Shown in pieces: positions 1 through 9,200 of a stretch of 41,998 nt of DNA. The stretch is from Deltaproteobacteria bacterium. Lineage in GTDB: Bacteria; Desulfobacterota; GWC2-55-46. Both the position numbers and the translations under genes were made by a program. Position 1 is the stretch's first letter, and every line of letters starts with the position of its first letter. The notes under the pieces were generated by a model, which was not told where the DNA came from, did no database searches, and saw nothing but the letters and a program-made list of their open reading frames with translations. The stretch covers positions 1-41,998 of the forward strand of contig JACRCE010000050.1 of the NCBI GenBank assembly GCA_016213015.1. Reading direction: 5' to 3'.

Positions 1-99
1 TATTGCAATGGGAAGTTGCGACGAATGAGCCCAGCACCACTTTGCGTACGATGAAATTTGTCAAGCAACTTGCTTTCGTAATCCAAAGTGGTGCTGGGC
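1..99. repeat. Terminal hairpin repeat, left copy
   Basis: Two 15-bp inverted arms (GCCCAGCACCACTTT at 29-43 and its reverse complement at 85-99) enclose a 41-bp core. The outer flank (about 1-28) and both arms recur in the same orientation at the right end of the window, but the core there is reverse-complemented. No ORF is present. Its position at the contig edge suggests a multicopy element where assembly stopped. Confidence 0.85.
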
Positions 100-154
100 G
101 CAGTTCCAAGCGACGAGACAACAAAGCAGATGCGGCTTTTTGAGCAGCCTGCTA

Positions 155-1099
155 TCATCCGCCGTATGCGTATTCCCTCCCGTCGGTATGCTTGGCTATC
201 ATCTCGGAAAGCGAGAGCATCAGTTTTTCGTTGATGTTCATTGAGGCCGTCCTTGCGAAATACAGCCCCTTCGACTCGGCGCATGCCTTGAACAGTATGT
301 CTATGTCATAGAGCGTTTCCACGTGATCGGCGGCGAACCCAAGCGGCACCACGATGACCCCCTTTTTACCCGTCTTATGCGCGCCCTCAATGGCCTCCTC
401 CACGGAAGGCCCCATCCAATCGCGCGGCCCGGCGCCCTTGCTCTGATAGGCCACCTTGTAATCAACGCCCATTTTTCCGACTATGCGGTCAACGGTCTGA
501 TGCACCTGCATCTCGTAAGGGTCTCCCTCAAGCGCGACCCTCGCGATGCTGTGCGAGCTGAAGATGACAAGGGCATCCTTCCTGTTTTCAAAACGCTCGA
601 GCTCCTTCTCGACATTCTCGATGATCGCCTTTATGAACAGCGGCCTCAGATGCCAGTTCTTGATGAACTCGACCTTCATGCCCGCGCCAAGCTCCTTGAC
701 CGCGACGGCAACGTCGTCGTCATATCCGCCGCTCGTGGCAAGCGTCGTAAAGGGCGACATTATCACGGCGATGGCGCGCTCAACCCCGTCAGCGGCCATC
801 TCCTTGAGCGTGTCCTTGATGAACGGATGCCAGAAGCGCATCCCGACGTAACCCTTATAATCAATGCCCCACTGCGCCTTGAGCGTTGACCGTATGGCGT
901 CGGCCTGAGCGCGGGTTATGTCAAGGAGAGGAGAGCGGCCTCCGATGAGCCTGTATCTTTCCCGTATCTTTTCTATCACCTCAGCGGAAAGCGGCCTGCC
1001 CTTGAAGATATTTTTCAGGAAAGGCTCGCAATTATCAACCGAGTCGGCCCCGCCGAAGGCAAGCAACACGAACGCTGTTTTTTTAGTCGCTGTAGTCAT
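155..1099 (-). CDS. hemH: Ferrochelatase
   Basis: A 314-residue HemH-family enzyme that inserts Fe2+ into the porphyrin ring at the end of haem synthesis. The N-terminal VLLAFGGADS opening, the SSHSIA motif carrying the metal-site histidine, YQSKGAGPRDWMGP, and DHVETLYDID with the conserved glutamate are all present. The length is usual for the soluble bacterial enzyme. It lies downstream of hemE on the same strand, as in hemEH(Y) operons, but a 141-bp palindromic element fills the gap. The sequence cannot say whether the substrate is protoporphyrin or coproporphyrin, because the next haem gene would lie outside the window. Confidence 0.95.
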   Translation of the reverse strand: MTTATKKTAFVLLAFGGADSVDNCEPFLKNIFKGRPLSAEVIEKIRERYRLIGGRSPLLDITRAQADAIRSTLKAQWGIDYKGYVGMRFWHPFIKDTLKEMAADGVERAIAVIMSPFTTLATSGGYDDDVAVAVKELGAGMKVEFIKNWHLRPLFIKAIIENVEKELERFENRKDALVIFSSHSIARVALEGDPYEMQVHQTVDRIVGKMGVDYKVAYQSKGAGPRDWMGPSVEEAIEGAHKTGKKGVIVVPLGFAADHVETLYDIDILFKACAESKGLYFARTASMNINEKLMLSLSEMIAKHTDGREYAYGG

Positions 1100-1129
1100 C
1101 CCGTCTCCTCTTGATTAGCAACTACTTAT

Positions 1130-1270
1130 GGAAGCTCTGATTAATTCACTAACACGTCATTGCGAGCAACGCGAAGCTATCTCGTCTTCAAGGAAATCAA
1201 CAACTTAGAGATTGCTTCGCCGCAAAAGCGCGGCTCGCAATGACAGAAAAGGGAATTAATCAGACCTTCC
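1130..1270. repeat. Palindromic MITE-like element, copy A
   Basis: The terminal inverted repeats read GGAAGCTCTGATTAATTC on the left and GAATTAATCAGACCTTCC on the right. Nested inside is a second inverted pair of the GTCATTGCGAG / CTCGCAATGAC type. There is no coding sequence. Related copies lie at 8772-8917 and 15431-15579, with a core-only relative at 9020-9120. This copy separates hemE from hemH and its edge nearly touches the hemE stop codon. Confidence 0.85.
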
Positions 1271-1276
1271 TTATTA

Positions 1277-2305
1277 TTATCTTGTGCTCAACTCATGTAC
1301 GCAGTCGACCACTGCCCGCACGCCGTCAACCGGTGTGCCGAGTATGATGCCGTGCCCGAGGTTGAAGATATGCCCTGGTCTGCCTCCGGCCATGTCGAGT
1401 ATCTCCTTTACGCGCCGCCTGATCTCCTTGACCGGCGCAAAGAGAACGGCCGGATCGAGGTTGCCCTGAATCCCGCGCTCATAACCGATGGTCTTCCACG
1501 CCTCGTCAAGACGAACGCGCCAGTCCACGCCTGTAACGTCTCCCCCCGCCTCTTTCACTATGTCGAGATACGTGCCCGTGTTGGCGCTGAAGTTGATGAA
1601 CGGCACGCCTTTGTTGACCGACTCGATCACCTTCTTCGTGTAAGGAAGGGCAAACCTCCTGTAGTCCTCGGGACCAAGGCATCCGGCCCAGCTGTCGAAA
1701 AGCTGCACCGTCTCGGCCCCTGCCTCTATCTGGGCGTTGAGATAAACGATGATAACGTCCGTTATCTTGTTCATCAGGGCGTCCCATGCCGCCGGGTCCG
1801 AATACATGAGCGACTTGGTATGCACGTAGTTCTTCGACCCTTCGCCCTCTATTATATAGCTTGCAAGCGTGAACGGCGCGCCGGAAAAGCCGATGAGCGG
1901 AATACGGCCATTCAACTCGGCCTTGACCATCTTTATGGCCTTGAGAAGATACGGCACGTCATCAACGGGGTTTGTCACGCGTATCGCGGCGATGTCCTTT
2001 GCCGAGCGCACCGGATTTTTTATCACCGGCCCTTCGTTCTTTGCGAACTCAAGCTGTATGCCCATGCCCGGAAGCGGCAGGAGTATGTCCGCGAATATTA
2101 TGGCCGCGTCAAGCTCGAACGCCTTGACCGGCTGGAGCGTAACCTCGCAGGCGATCTCAGGGGTGCGGCACATCTCAAGAAACGAGTGTTTTTCCCTGAT
2201 GGCCATGTACTCCTTCATGTAGCGGCCCGCCTGACGCATCAGCCACACCGGCGTGTGTCTTGCAGGCTGCAGGCGGCATGCCTTGAGGAATGTGTCGTTT
2301 ACCAT
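1277..2305 (-). CDS. hemE: Uroporphyrinogen decarboxylase
   Basis: A 342-residue HemE that decarboxylates the four acetate side chains of uroporphyrinogen III to give coproporphyrinogen III in the cytosol. Both family signatures are visible: PVWLMRQAGRYMKEY near the N-terminus and GFSGAPFTLASYIIEG mid-protein. The catalytic-region aspartate lies in IIFADILLPL. The start is supported by an AGAGGT ribosome site six bases upstream. A consensus-like sigma-70 promoter sits about 57 bases upstream. Having hemE and hemH together implies the classical haem route rather than only the siroheme route, though other steps are not visible here. Confidence 0.97.
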   Translation of the reverse strand: MVNDTFLKACRLQPARHTPVWLMRQAGRYMKEYMAIREKHSFLEMCRTPEIACEVTLQPVKAFELDAAIIFADILLPLPGMGIQLEFAKNEGPVIKNPVRSAKDIAAIRVTNPVDDVPYLLKAIKMVKAELNGRIPLIGFSGAPFTLASYIIEGEGSKNYVHTKSLMYSDPAAWDALMNKITDVIIVYLNAQIEAGAETVQLFDSWAGCLGPEDYRRFALPYTKKVIESVNKGVPFINFSANTGTYLDIVKEAGGDVTGVDWRVRLDEAWKTIGYERGIQGNLDPAVLFAPVKEIRRRVKEILDMAGGRPGHIFNLGHGIILGTPVDGVRAVVDCVHELSTR

Positions 2306-2361
2306 GAAGATACCTCTTTCATATTTTCATTTACACCGTCGGCTACGATACCGAATCCTTT

Positions 2362-2390
2362 ATTATAATGACAATCAAACGCCTTTTCAA
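2362..2390 (-). promoter_or_regulatory. Sigma-70 promoter of hemE
   Basis: Read on the minus strand: TTGAAA, a 17-base spacer, then TATAAT, a near-perfect housekeeping promoter. It points at hemE and lies between hemE and the end of lptG, so hemE has its own promoter rather than relying on lptFG transcription. Confidence 0.8.
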
Positions 2391-2407
2391 TCTATTTAGG
2401 GAGCCTG

Positions 2408-3484
2408 CTACTCCCTCACGTAGCCAAAGAGCAACGCACCTACCGCAAGGAACAGGACGTTCGGAAACAACGCCGCCACGAGCGGAGGCACTACTCCGGC
2501 AACGCCGAGCGACTTGGCTATAGCGAACACCACCCAATAGCCGAAGGCTATCACCATGCTCATCCCGATGCCCACGGCTATGCCGCTTGTCCGTCCAGTC
2601 CTCAGCAAGGCAAACGATATGCCGACAAGCGCCATTATAAAGTTGACGAGCGGGAAGCTCGCCTTGGCGTAGAGTTCCATCTTGTATCTTGTCGCGTTGT
2701 AGCCGTCGGCAACTAGCCGCTCAACGTATCTTTTAAGCTCGAAAAAACTCATGTTCTTATGCATGTTTTCAGCCCCGGCAAGCGATTCAGGGGGGAATAT
2801 CCCGTTTATAGGCAGGTTGGACGTCTCTTTAACCATTGCCCTTCCCTTCGCCGGGAAACTCCATTGCTCGGCCTTGTCCGCAACCCATGCGTTGCCTTGC
2901 CATGCGGCTGAACGCGCATTTATCCGGCCTTTAACGGTAAACGGCCTTTCCACCTCGTAAAGGGTTATGCCGTGGACTTCGTTTTTTCTCATGTCGAACT
3001 GGCGGATGTTCAATATCCCTTCGGGCGTCCTGAGCCACATCCCGGTTGCGCTCAGCGTCCGGCCTTGGCCGCCGGACCAACCGGCCTTCAGATTATCGGC
3101 GGCCCTCATGGCCCAAGGGGTTACGTATTCGTTCATCACAAGCACTCCGATGCTGATGACCGCGCCCGCAAAAAGAAGCGGCAATAGCACGCGGGCAAGC
3201 CGCACCCCTCCGGCCTTCATCGCGGTTATTTCGTTATTACGCTTGAATTGGCCAAGAGAGATGAGCGTGGAGACCAAGACCGCAATCGGCGCGGTCTGCG
3301 ACAGGATGAACGGAACCTTGTACAGGAAGAAGGCCGTTGCGCTCGCGGCCGGGACCCCGCGCTTCATAATGGCGTTCATGTTCTCGAACACGTCCACCAT
3401 CAAAAATAAAAGCACGAAGGCGAGCATTGCAAGGACAAAGAGCCTCACGAATTCAGAGAGTATGTAGCGTTGAAGTATCTTCAC
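2408..3484 (-). CDS. lptG: LPS export permease LptG
   Basis: A 358-residue YjgP/YjgQ-family inner-membrane protein. LptF and LptG together form the transmembrane part of the LptB2FG ABC exporter that extracts lipopolysaccharide from the inner membrane. Three hydrophobic helices occur in about the first 120 residues, a periplasmic beta-rich segment in the middle, and three helices at the C-terminus. The ILSQTAPIAVLVS and RNNEITAMKAGG stretches are family-typical. It follows lptF with a 42-base gap. The assignment to LptG rather than LptF rests on gene order and the LQRYILSEF start. Confidence 0.9.
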   Translation of the reverse strand: MKILQRYILSEFVRLFVLAMLAFVLLFLMVDVFENMNAIMKRGVPAASATAFFLYKVPFILSQTAPIAVLVSTLISLGQFKRNNEITAMKAGGVRLARVLLPLLFAGAVISIGVLVMNEYVTPWAMRAADNLKAGWSGGQGRTLSATGMWLRTPEGILNIRQFDMRKNEVHGITLYEVERPFTVKGRINARSAAWQGNAWVADKAEQWSFPAKGRAMVKETSNLPINGIFPPESLAGAENMHKNMSFFELKRYVERLVADGYNATRYKMELYAKASFPLVNFIMALVGISFALLRTGRTSGIAVGIGMSMVIAFGYWVVFAIAKSLGVAGVVPPLVAALFPNVLFLAVGALLFGYVRE

Positions 3485-3497
3485 TAAACTCCCCCTA

Positions 3498-3520
3498 CCC
3501 CCTCTTTATAAAAGAGGGGG
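3498..3520. repeat. CCCCCTCTTT palindrome between lptF and lptG
   Basis: A near-perfect palindrome (CCCCCTCTTTATAAAAGAGGGGG) fills the short gap between the two export genes. It resembles the CCCCCTTTTTCAAAGGGGG repeat inside the P-type ATPase gene near 25.9 kb. It could act as an intra-operon hairpin; no U-tract suggests a full terminator. Confidence 0.6.
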
Positions 3521-3526
3521 GGTATT

Positions 3527-4681
3527 TTACTTACCCTTCCCTGACTTTAACCTTACGGCCAGACCGGCTATCGAGGCAAAGGCAGACCTGTCCCTGGCGG
3601 CCTGATAAAATACATAGACGCCGATGCAGGCGAAAATGATGTCAGACCCCCAAACCGCAAGATACGGGTTCAAACGCCCGTTCTCGCCGAGCGCCTCGAG
3701 CGCGGTTGACGCTACGTAGTAGGCCAGCGTAACTCCAAGGGCGACGCTGAAACCGGCGCTACGCGCTTGACGCGCCTTTTGTATGCCGAGCGGCACACCG
3801 AGCAACGCAAAGACTATGACCGAGGCCGGAAGGGCAAACCTCTTATGAAGGTCAATCAAGTATGGCGCCGCGTTTTCACCCTTTGCGCCTGCGGCCTTTG
3901 CCTTGGCCATCAGTTCTCCGGCGTAGAGCTCCCTGTTTGATCTGCCCGAACTCCTTCCGTCGCCTATGGAGCCGAGGTCGAGCGTGTAAACCGAGAAATC
4001 CACGATGTTATACTCCCCCTTGCCCGCGCCCTGCCTGTGGATCGTGCCGTCAAAGAGTTTGAAGTATATGGCCGCGTCGTCGCTTGAAACGGCGAGCGCC
4101 CCTTTTCCGGCAAAAAAGATATTCGCGGAGCCTTTCGACTCCTGCGCCAAGAATATGCCCTCCATCTCGCCCGTATCCTGAGACACCCTGTCAACGTAGA
4201 GGGTAAACCCCGCAAAGCGGTCGTAAAAGGTCTTCTCTTCGATGGACGAGGCAAGGGCGTTCCTTGACGCCTCGAAGAGGAGTTTCTTGATGTTATTGTT
4301 GCCCCACGGAAAAAGGATGATGGTCGCAACCACGGTCAGAGCAACGGCGATGGACGCGGCGAAGGCCACGGGCTTCATAAGCGTGAAAAGGCTCATGCCC
4401 GACGCCTTCATCGCCGTCAACTCGCTGTCCGAACTCAACCGCCCGAAGGCCGCAAGCACGGCTATGAGAAATGAGATCGGTATCGTGTATATCAGGAACG
4501 ACGGCATGACGGACAGGACGAATTGCAGGAGATACGCCGCGCCCACGCCTTGAACCACGGCCAGTTCGATGAGCTTCATCACCTTGCTAAGGAGCGCCGT
4601 GGCGGTAAGTATGAAAATGCTCAGGGAGAACGGAACGGCTATCTCAAGGAAGATGTACCTGTTTAATACCTTTGGCCTCAT
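3527..4681 (-). CDS. lptF: LPS export permease LptF
   Basis: A 384-residue YjgP/YjgQ-family permease and partner of LptG. The N-terminus (LNRYIFLEIAVPFSLS) and the SSDSELTAMKASGMS segment are typical, with three N-terminal and three C-terminal hydrophobic helices around a periplasmic domain. It is the upstream gene of the lptF-lptG pair, the usual order. The preceding oligopeptide-binding protein gene ends 78 bases upstream on the same strand, so read-through is possible. I saw no convincing promoter in that gap. Confidence 0.9.
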   Translation of the reverse strand: MRPKVLNRYIFLEIAVPFSLSIFILTATALLSKVMKLIELAVVQGVGAAYLLQFVLSVMPSFLIYTIPISFLIAVLAAFGRLSSDSELTAMKASGMSLFTLMKPVAFAASIAVALTVVATIILFPWGNNNIKKLLFEASRNALASSIEEKTFYDRFAGFTLYVDRVSQDTGEMEGIFLAQESKGSANIFFAGKGALAVSSDDAAIYFKLFDGTIHRQGAGKGEYNIVDFSVYTLDLGSIGDGRSSGRSNRELYAGELMAKAKAAGAKGENAAPYLIDLHKRFALPASVIVFALLGVPLGIQKARQARSAGFSVALGVTLAYYVASTALEALGENGRLNPYLAVWGSDIIFACIGVYVFYQAARDRSAFASIAGLAVRLKSGKGK

Positions 4682-4759
4682 ACCCTGAGGATGATACTAT
4701 AAAGCACGGCGACCGACAACCGGATTGTTTATCCGCATAAAACCGAAACGTAAGCGTCC

Positions 4760-6955
4760 TCATCGGCCCCCCGGCCCTCTTTCCCTCCTGCCTACCCACA
4801 GGGCAAACCCTGCTGCAAGCGCAAGCAGTACGACCACGACTGCTATTACGGCAGGCCACGCAGGGGCGTTCCACTCGGCGCGGGCCTTGGCGCGCGCCTC
4901 TTTGTCCACCCTGTAATACTTCATCGCGTTATTTACCATCGCGTTGGGCTTGACGTTGGCTATCCATCCGTGAAAGAGCGCGAACGCCACCGGATGATAC
5001 CCCCAGACTAAAGGGGCGTCCCTCTGGGTCAGGTCGGTCATCCGCCTTATCACCTCGCCCCGCTCAGGCGTGGAGTCCATGTTCTCCATCTTCCTGAACA
5101 TGGCGTCGAACTCCGCGCTCGAATAGTTGGCCACGTTCTCGCCCTGATACTTGACCTTTGAGGCCGCGCTCGAAAGGAGAAAAAAGAAGTTTTCCGGATC
5201 GGGATAGTCGGCGTTCCACCCCCATGAGAAGAACTGGAAATCGCCCTTCAACATCTTCTCCTGAAAGCGGTTGTAGTCGGTGGTGCGGTTTTCAAGCTGT
5301 ATGCCGATGGCCTTGAACTTTTTTATATGCCAGCTGATGACCGAGGCCGAATCAACGCCTGTCCACGGGTTGTCGAAGGTTATCGTAAGGGCGGAGCCGT
5401 CCTTTCCGCGGCCTTCGGGAAAGCCGGCCTGAGCCATGAGTTTTTTTGCGTGCTCTATGCTTTTTCTCTTGGGGCGTTTGCCTGCCTTGTCCCATTCATA
5501 GACATAAGGGTTAAACGATTTCACCCCGTCCACGTAGCCGAATATCCCCGGTGCGACAATGGAGTGAGCCGGCAGCCCGCGGCCGTTGTTGAATATCTCT
5601 ATATACTCCTCGTAGTCCAATGCTATGGATATGGCCTGCCTCAAGGCGCGTCTGTCGGCTCCATATCCGCCTACCACGTCGTCCGTCATATTAAAACCCG
5701 CGTAATAGGACGACGGCCTCACCGACGTCAGGAGCCTTATGCCTTTGTCCTTCATCTCGCCTGTGAGCGCGGCGCCTCCGGAGTCGGTCATGGCAACGGC
5801 CTGATCAAAGCTGTCCGAGGTTATCCCTGAGTTGTCGTAGTAGCCCTGCAGGAATTTGTTCCAGCGCGGAATGGCCTCCTTTTCAAGCTTGAAAACCAGT
5901 TTGTCAATGAACGGAAGCCTTTTCCCAGCGTCCTTCAACAGCCCGGCCTCCGTGTCCCCGGCCTCGCCGGAGTCAGGGTAAGTCTCAACGCGGAAGTTTA
6001 AGTTTTTCTCCAGCACCATCTCCATATTAGGGTTGAACTCGGCCATTGCGTAAGGCCCTGTGCCGATTGGGAAGCGATTGAGCGTGATGTTTTTATCAAT
6101 AAGCGCGGCCTGAGCGTAGAACTCGTGCGCCTCTTTCGGAACCGGCGCAAAAAACGGCATTGCAAGCCAGTAGATGAACTGCGGATACCTTGTCTTGAGT
6201 ATTATCCTGAACGTATAGTCGTCAACGCGCTCAACCCCGGGCAAAGGATAAACGCCGTAGTCAATGGCCGCCGCTTTTTTTCCGTTTCTCTTCTTTTCAG
6301 TTTCAATGGCCGACCTCAATACCCTCGAATATTCGCCGAGGCCCAATATGTATTTTTCAAGTATCGGGAGTATAGGGCTTTCGATCCGCGGGTCGGCAAG
6401 ACGCTTTATCTGGAAGATGAAATCGTCGCTCCTGACCTCCCGCGTCCCTCTTGCCGGAAAATCCTTTATGTCCCTTATGCGGCGGACGTCGGAGCCGGAA
6501 AGGTCGGCGTATAGCAAGGCGCCTTTGGCGTCCTTCGCAAACGCGGGATGGTCTTCATACAAAAGCCCCTTTTTTATCCTTATTTCGTAAACCGCTCTGT
6601 GCACCCGCTCAGGCGGCGCATCGTCGGAAAGCCTTTTGCCCGACCTGTCGTAATACACGGGCCTTGGGACTTCCTCAGCGGTGAGCGGGATGAGCGTATA
6701 CGGACGTTTCAGGTAATGATACTGCAATGGAGGCTCGTATATCTGGGCAAGCACGTCATACTCATCGGAGCTGTAGGACTTCGCGGGGTCGAGGTGCTTG
6801 GGCGGCTCCGCAAAACTGGTGTAAAATACGTTTGTATCCTTGTTCGCGCCTCCGGCCTCCTCAGATGCGCGGTACGGGTTATTCGGCGAGGAGCATCCGG
6901 CAACAATCAGGATCAAAAAAACGACGGCAATGGAATATAACTTGAATTCTCTCAT
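4760..6955 (-). CDS. Oligopeptide ABC transporter substrate-binding lipoprotein with C-terminal membrane helix
   Basis: A 731-residue family 5 extracellular solute-binding protein (OppA/DppA/YejA type). A lipoprotein signal (LILIVAGC, predicted lipidated Cys21) is followed by the conserved HLDPAKSYSSDEYDV opening of the binding fold and an IGTGPY motif near residue 295. Unusually, it ends with a hydrophobic helix of about 23 residues (WPAVIAVVVVLLALAAGFAL) and a basic tail, so it may be held at both ends. The matching permease and ATPase genes are 2.2 kb away beyond rpoD, on the same strand. The ribosome site upstream is weak. The peptide specificity is unknown. Confidence 0.88.
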   Translation of the reverse strand: MREFKLYSIAVVFLILIVAGCSSPNNPYRASEEAGGANKDTNVFYTSFAEPPKHLDPAKSYSSDEYDVLAQIYEPPLQYHYLKRPYTLIPLTAEEVPRPVYYDRSGKRLSDDAPPERVHRAVYEIRIKKGLLYEDHPAFAKDAKGALLYADLSGSDVRRIRDIKDFPARGTREVRSDDFIFQIKRLADPRIESPILPILEKYILGLGEYSRVLRSAIETEKKRNGKKAAAIDYGVYPLPGVERVDDYTFRIILKTRYPQFIYWLAMPFFAPVPKEAHEFYAQAALIDKNITLNRFPIGTGPYAMAEFNPNMEMVLEKNLNFRVETYPDSGEAGDTEAGLLKDAGKRLPFIDKLVFKLEKEAIPRWNKFLQGYYDNSGITSDSFDQAVAMTDSGGAALTGEMKDKGIRLLTSVRPSSYYAGFNMTDDVVGGYGADRRALRQAISIALDYEEYIEIFNNGRGLPAHSIVAPGIFGYVDGVKSFNPYVYEWDKAGKRPKRKSIEHAKKLMAQAGFPEGRGKDGSALTITFDNPWTGVDSASVISWHIKKFKAIGIQLENRTTDYNRFQEKMLKGDFQFFSWGWNADYPDPENFFFLLSSAASKVKYQGENVANYSSAEFDAMFRKMENMDSTPERGEVIRRMTDLTQRDAPLVWGYHPVAFALFHGWIANVKPNAMVNNAMKYYRVDKEARAKARAEWNAPAWPAVIAVVVVLLALAAGFALWVGRRERGPGGR

Positions 6956-7066
6956 TATAATGTCGTTGGACGCTTCCCTTGTTCAAGAAACGGTCATAAT
7001 TGACGATATGTATATAAGGATTAGTACCACGGGCGAACCGCCACGGTCAACCTGCCTTTTTTTAAA

Positions 7067-7122
7067 TACAGTGAACCGTGCTCCGTAAGGGCTTCGTTTT
7101 TTCACGGTCACGGCTCGCTGTA
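7067..7122. repeat. CCGTGAACCGTG-type palindrome
   Basis: Arms TACAGTGAACCGTG and CACGGCTCGCTGTA pair with two G-T wobbles around a central segment rich in further ACGGT units. Related material occurs near 30279-30461 and 32276-32356. It sits between the divergent binding-protein gene and rpoD, just upstream of the rpoD promoter. The rest of the 264-base gap shows no other feature. Confidence 0.65.
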
Positions 7123-7138
7123 TTATCACGGTACGCCC

Positions 7139-7168
7139 TTGACAATACCCATGACGGTACGATATACT
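7139..7168 (+). promoter_or_regulatory. Sigma-70 promoter of rpoD
   Basis: TTGACA, an 18-base spacer, then TATACT, ending about 51 bases before the rpoD start codon. This is the best promoter-like sequence in the gap and points toward rpoD. Confidence 0.75.
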
Positions 7169-7219
7169 TGATTAATTTTCTGCCAAGAGAAGCCCAATCC
7201 CGATACTACAAGGTGTGAA

Positions 7220-8758
7220 ATGACGAAAAAGAACAACGCAAGCAGCGGCAACCATACCGTAAACCTCAACAACGCCGCGGCCGGAGCCGACCTTACGAGT
7301 CTCATAGACATAGGCAAGGAGAAAGGTTTTCTCACGTATGACGAGATAAACGACGCCTTTCCACAAGAAAACTTCTCGGTCGAGGAGATGGACAACCTGC
7401 TTGAGACGCTGGGGGATATGGGCATTGACGTAGTCGATACGGCTTCAAAGGACGACGCCCCTGCGCCGGCCGGCAACAAGGAAGAGAGCCTCGAGTCCGA
7501 GAGGGTTGAAGACCCTGTGCGGATATATATGCGCGAGATGGGCGCGGTTCCGCTTCTGAAAAGGGAAGAAGAGATAACCTATGCAAGGAGGATCGAGGAG
7601 GCCAGAGGCGAGTTGAGAAGGCTCACCCTCGGTTCCACCTTTGCCATAAGAGAGGTGCTGAGAACCGTCGAACGTATAAAAAACGGCAGAGGTTCGGTAC
7701 GGGAGCTGATAGAAGAGGTTGACGAGGTAAATCAGTTCGACGAATCTTATGCCGAAGAGGTGGTGGCGCGGTTTGAAAAGCTCAAAAGAAGGAAACCCCA
7801 GAGCGCCTTCAAGCTCCTCAAGGAGGAAAACCTCAACGCCAATATCACGCGCAGGATAGTAAAACGCATAGTGCGTCTCGATCACCTGACCGAACGCGAG
7901 GAGTCCAAGAGAGGGCCTAAAAAGGCCGAGAGGGCAAAACTTCGCATAAGGCGCATCTTCAAGCGCGTCGAGATGAAGCGGCAGGAGCTCAAAGAGCTTG
8001 CCAACGTGGTCAAGGTGCACGACTACAACATGTGGGAGGCCAAGCAAAAACTGATCGAGGCCAACCTCAGGCTCGTCGTCAGCATCGCAAAGCGCTACGT
8101 CAATCTCGGGCTCAAGTTCTCGGATCTCATACAAGAGGGCAACATCGGCCTGATGAAGGCCGTTGACAAGTTCGACTACAAGAAGGGCTACAAGTTCTCC
8201 ACCTACGCGACGTGGTGGATACGCCAGGCCATAACCCGCTCGATAGCCGATCACGGCAGGACCATCCGCATACCCGTGCACATGATCGAGACCATCAACA
8301 GGCTCCTTCAGACCTCGCGCCAGCTCCTTAAAGAGCTTGGCAGGGAGCCGTACCCCGAGGAGATCGCCGAGCGGATGGACATACCCATCGCCAAGGTCAG
8401 GCGCATCCTCCGTTTGATGAAGCAGACACTCTCGCTTGAAACGCCCATCGGCGACGACGAAGAGAGCTCCCTCGGGGACTTCATAGAAGACGAAAAATCG
8501 CCCTCCCCGTCCGACGCGGCCATTGAAAAGGACTTGTCCGACCAGACCAACCTTGTGCTTGAAAGCCTCAGTGCGCGGGAGGAAAAGGTCTTGAGGATGC
8601 GCTTCGGCATAGGAGAGAGGCAGGACTACACCCTTGAAGAGGTCGGCAAGGTCCTCGGCGTTACAAGAGAGCGCGTCAGGCAGATCGAGGCAAAGGCCAT
8701 AAGAAGGTTAAGACACCCCACGAGGTCCAAGCTATTGAAGGGCTTCAGCGAAGGATAA
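7220..8758 (+). CDS. rpoD: RNA polymerase primary sigma factor (sigma-70)
   Basis: A 512-residue housekeeping sigma factor. Region 1.1 ([12 protein letters not shown]) is present. Region 1.2 reads [16 protein letters not shown]. Region 2 contains [18 protein letters not shown] and [15 protein letters not shown], which bind the -10 element and melt DNA. Region 3 begins [13 protein letters not shown]. Region 4.2 ([20 protein letters not shown]) is the helix-turn-helix that reads the -35 element. A moderate non-conserved insert lies between regions 1.2 and 2.1. An AAGGTG ribosome site lies a few bases before the ATG. dnaG, its common neighbour, is absent; rpoD here stands alone between two minus-strand transporter loci. 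Confidence 0.97.
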   Translation: MTKKNNASSGNHTVNLNNAAAGADLTSLIDIGKEKGFLTYDEINDAFPQENFSVEEMDNLLETLGDMGIDVVDTASKDDAPAPAGNKEESLESERVEDPVRIYMREMGAVPLLKREEEITYARRIEEARGELRRLTLGSTFAIREVLRTVERIKNGRGSVRELIEEVDEVNQFDESYAEEVVARFEKLKRRKPQSAFKLLKEENLNANITRRIVKRIVRLDHLTEREESKRGPKKAERAKLRIRRIFKRVEMKRQELKELANVVKVHDYNMWEAKQKLIEANLRLVVSIAKRYVNLGLKFSDLIQEGNIGLMKAVDKFDYKKGYKFSTYATWWIRQAITRSIADHGRTIRIPVHMIETINRLLQTSRQLLKELGREPYPEEIAERMDIPIAKVRRILRLMKQTLSLETPIGDDEESSLGDFIEDEKSPSPSDAAIEKDLSDQTNLVLESLSAREEKVLRMRFGIGERQDYTLEEVGKVLGVTRERVRQIEAKAIRRLRHPTRSKLLKGFSEG

Positions 8759-8771
8759 GGGGAACTTCCGA

Positions 8772-8917
8772 TTAAGGAAGCTCTGATTAATTCGCCGACC
8801 CGTCATTCTCGCGCAGCGTAGAATCTCGTCTTCAAGGAAATCAACAACTTAGAGATTGCCGCGCCGCGAAAGCGCGGCTCGCAATGACAAAATAAGAATT
8901 AATCAGACCTTCCTTAA
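8772..8917. repeat. Palindromic MITE-like element, copy B
   Basis: It begins TTAAGGAAGCTCTGATTAATTC and ends with the matching inverted sequence GAATTAATCAGACCTTCCTTAA. Like copy A it encloses a CATT..CGAG / CTCGCAATGAC inner pair. It starts 14 bases after the rpoD stop and may serve as its transcription end. Confidence 0.85.
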
Positions 8918-8967
8918 TTTCATCTATGGCTGTCAAAACAACGCGATGACGGCGCGGCAACAGCAAT

Positions 8968-9182
8968 TTGCGCCTTCTCCCCAAGGGGACCTTTGCATAA
9001 CCGCATAAAGAACGAGCTTGTCATTGCGAGGAGCGGTTTTTTGCGACGCGGCAATCTCGCAGCTCGCTGATTTACCAAAAGACGAGATTGCTTCGCCGCA
9101 AAGGCGCGGCTCGCAATGACGGCTTGTTATCTTTATTTTTTGACTTATGCAAAGGTCTCCTCCCCAAGGGGAGAAGGCGCAA
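8968..9182. repeat. Palindromic element with nested CATTGCGAG core (copy C)
   Basis: The outer inverted repeats are TTGCGCCTTCTCCCC..ACCTTTGCATAA on the left and its complement at 9145-9182 (with a 5-base length difference). Inside, at 9020-9120, is the same GTCATTGCGAG...CTCGCAATGAC core found in copies A, B and D, here in a different outer shell. With copy B this accounts for most of the 442-base gene-free stretch between rpoD and the oppDF stop. I see nothing coding there. Confidence 0.8.
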
Positions 9183-9200
9183 TGAATCAACGGCGTCCGG

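Noticed and set aside
323-889. Plus-strand 188-residue ORF opposite hemH
   Set aside because: It lies wholly antisense to an unmistakable ferrochelatase, has no ribosome site and no recognisable domain. Same reasoning for most antisense ORFs in the track, such as 1295-2368, 16622-18244 and 24764-25546.
7126-7479. Minus-strand 117-residue ORF over the rpoD promoter and start
   Set aside because: It overlaps the rpoD promoter and N-terminus and lacks a start context; a shadow ORF.
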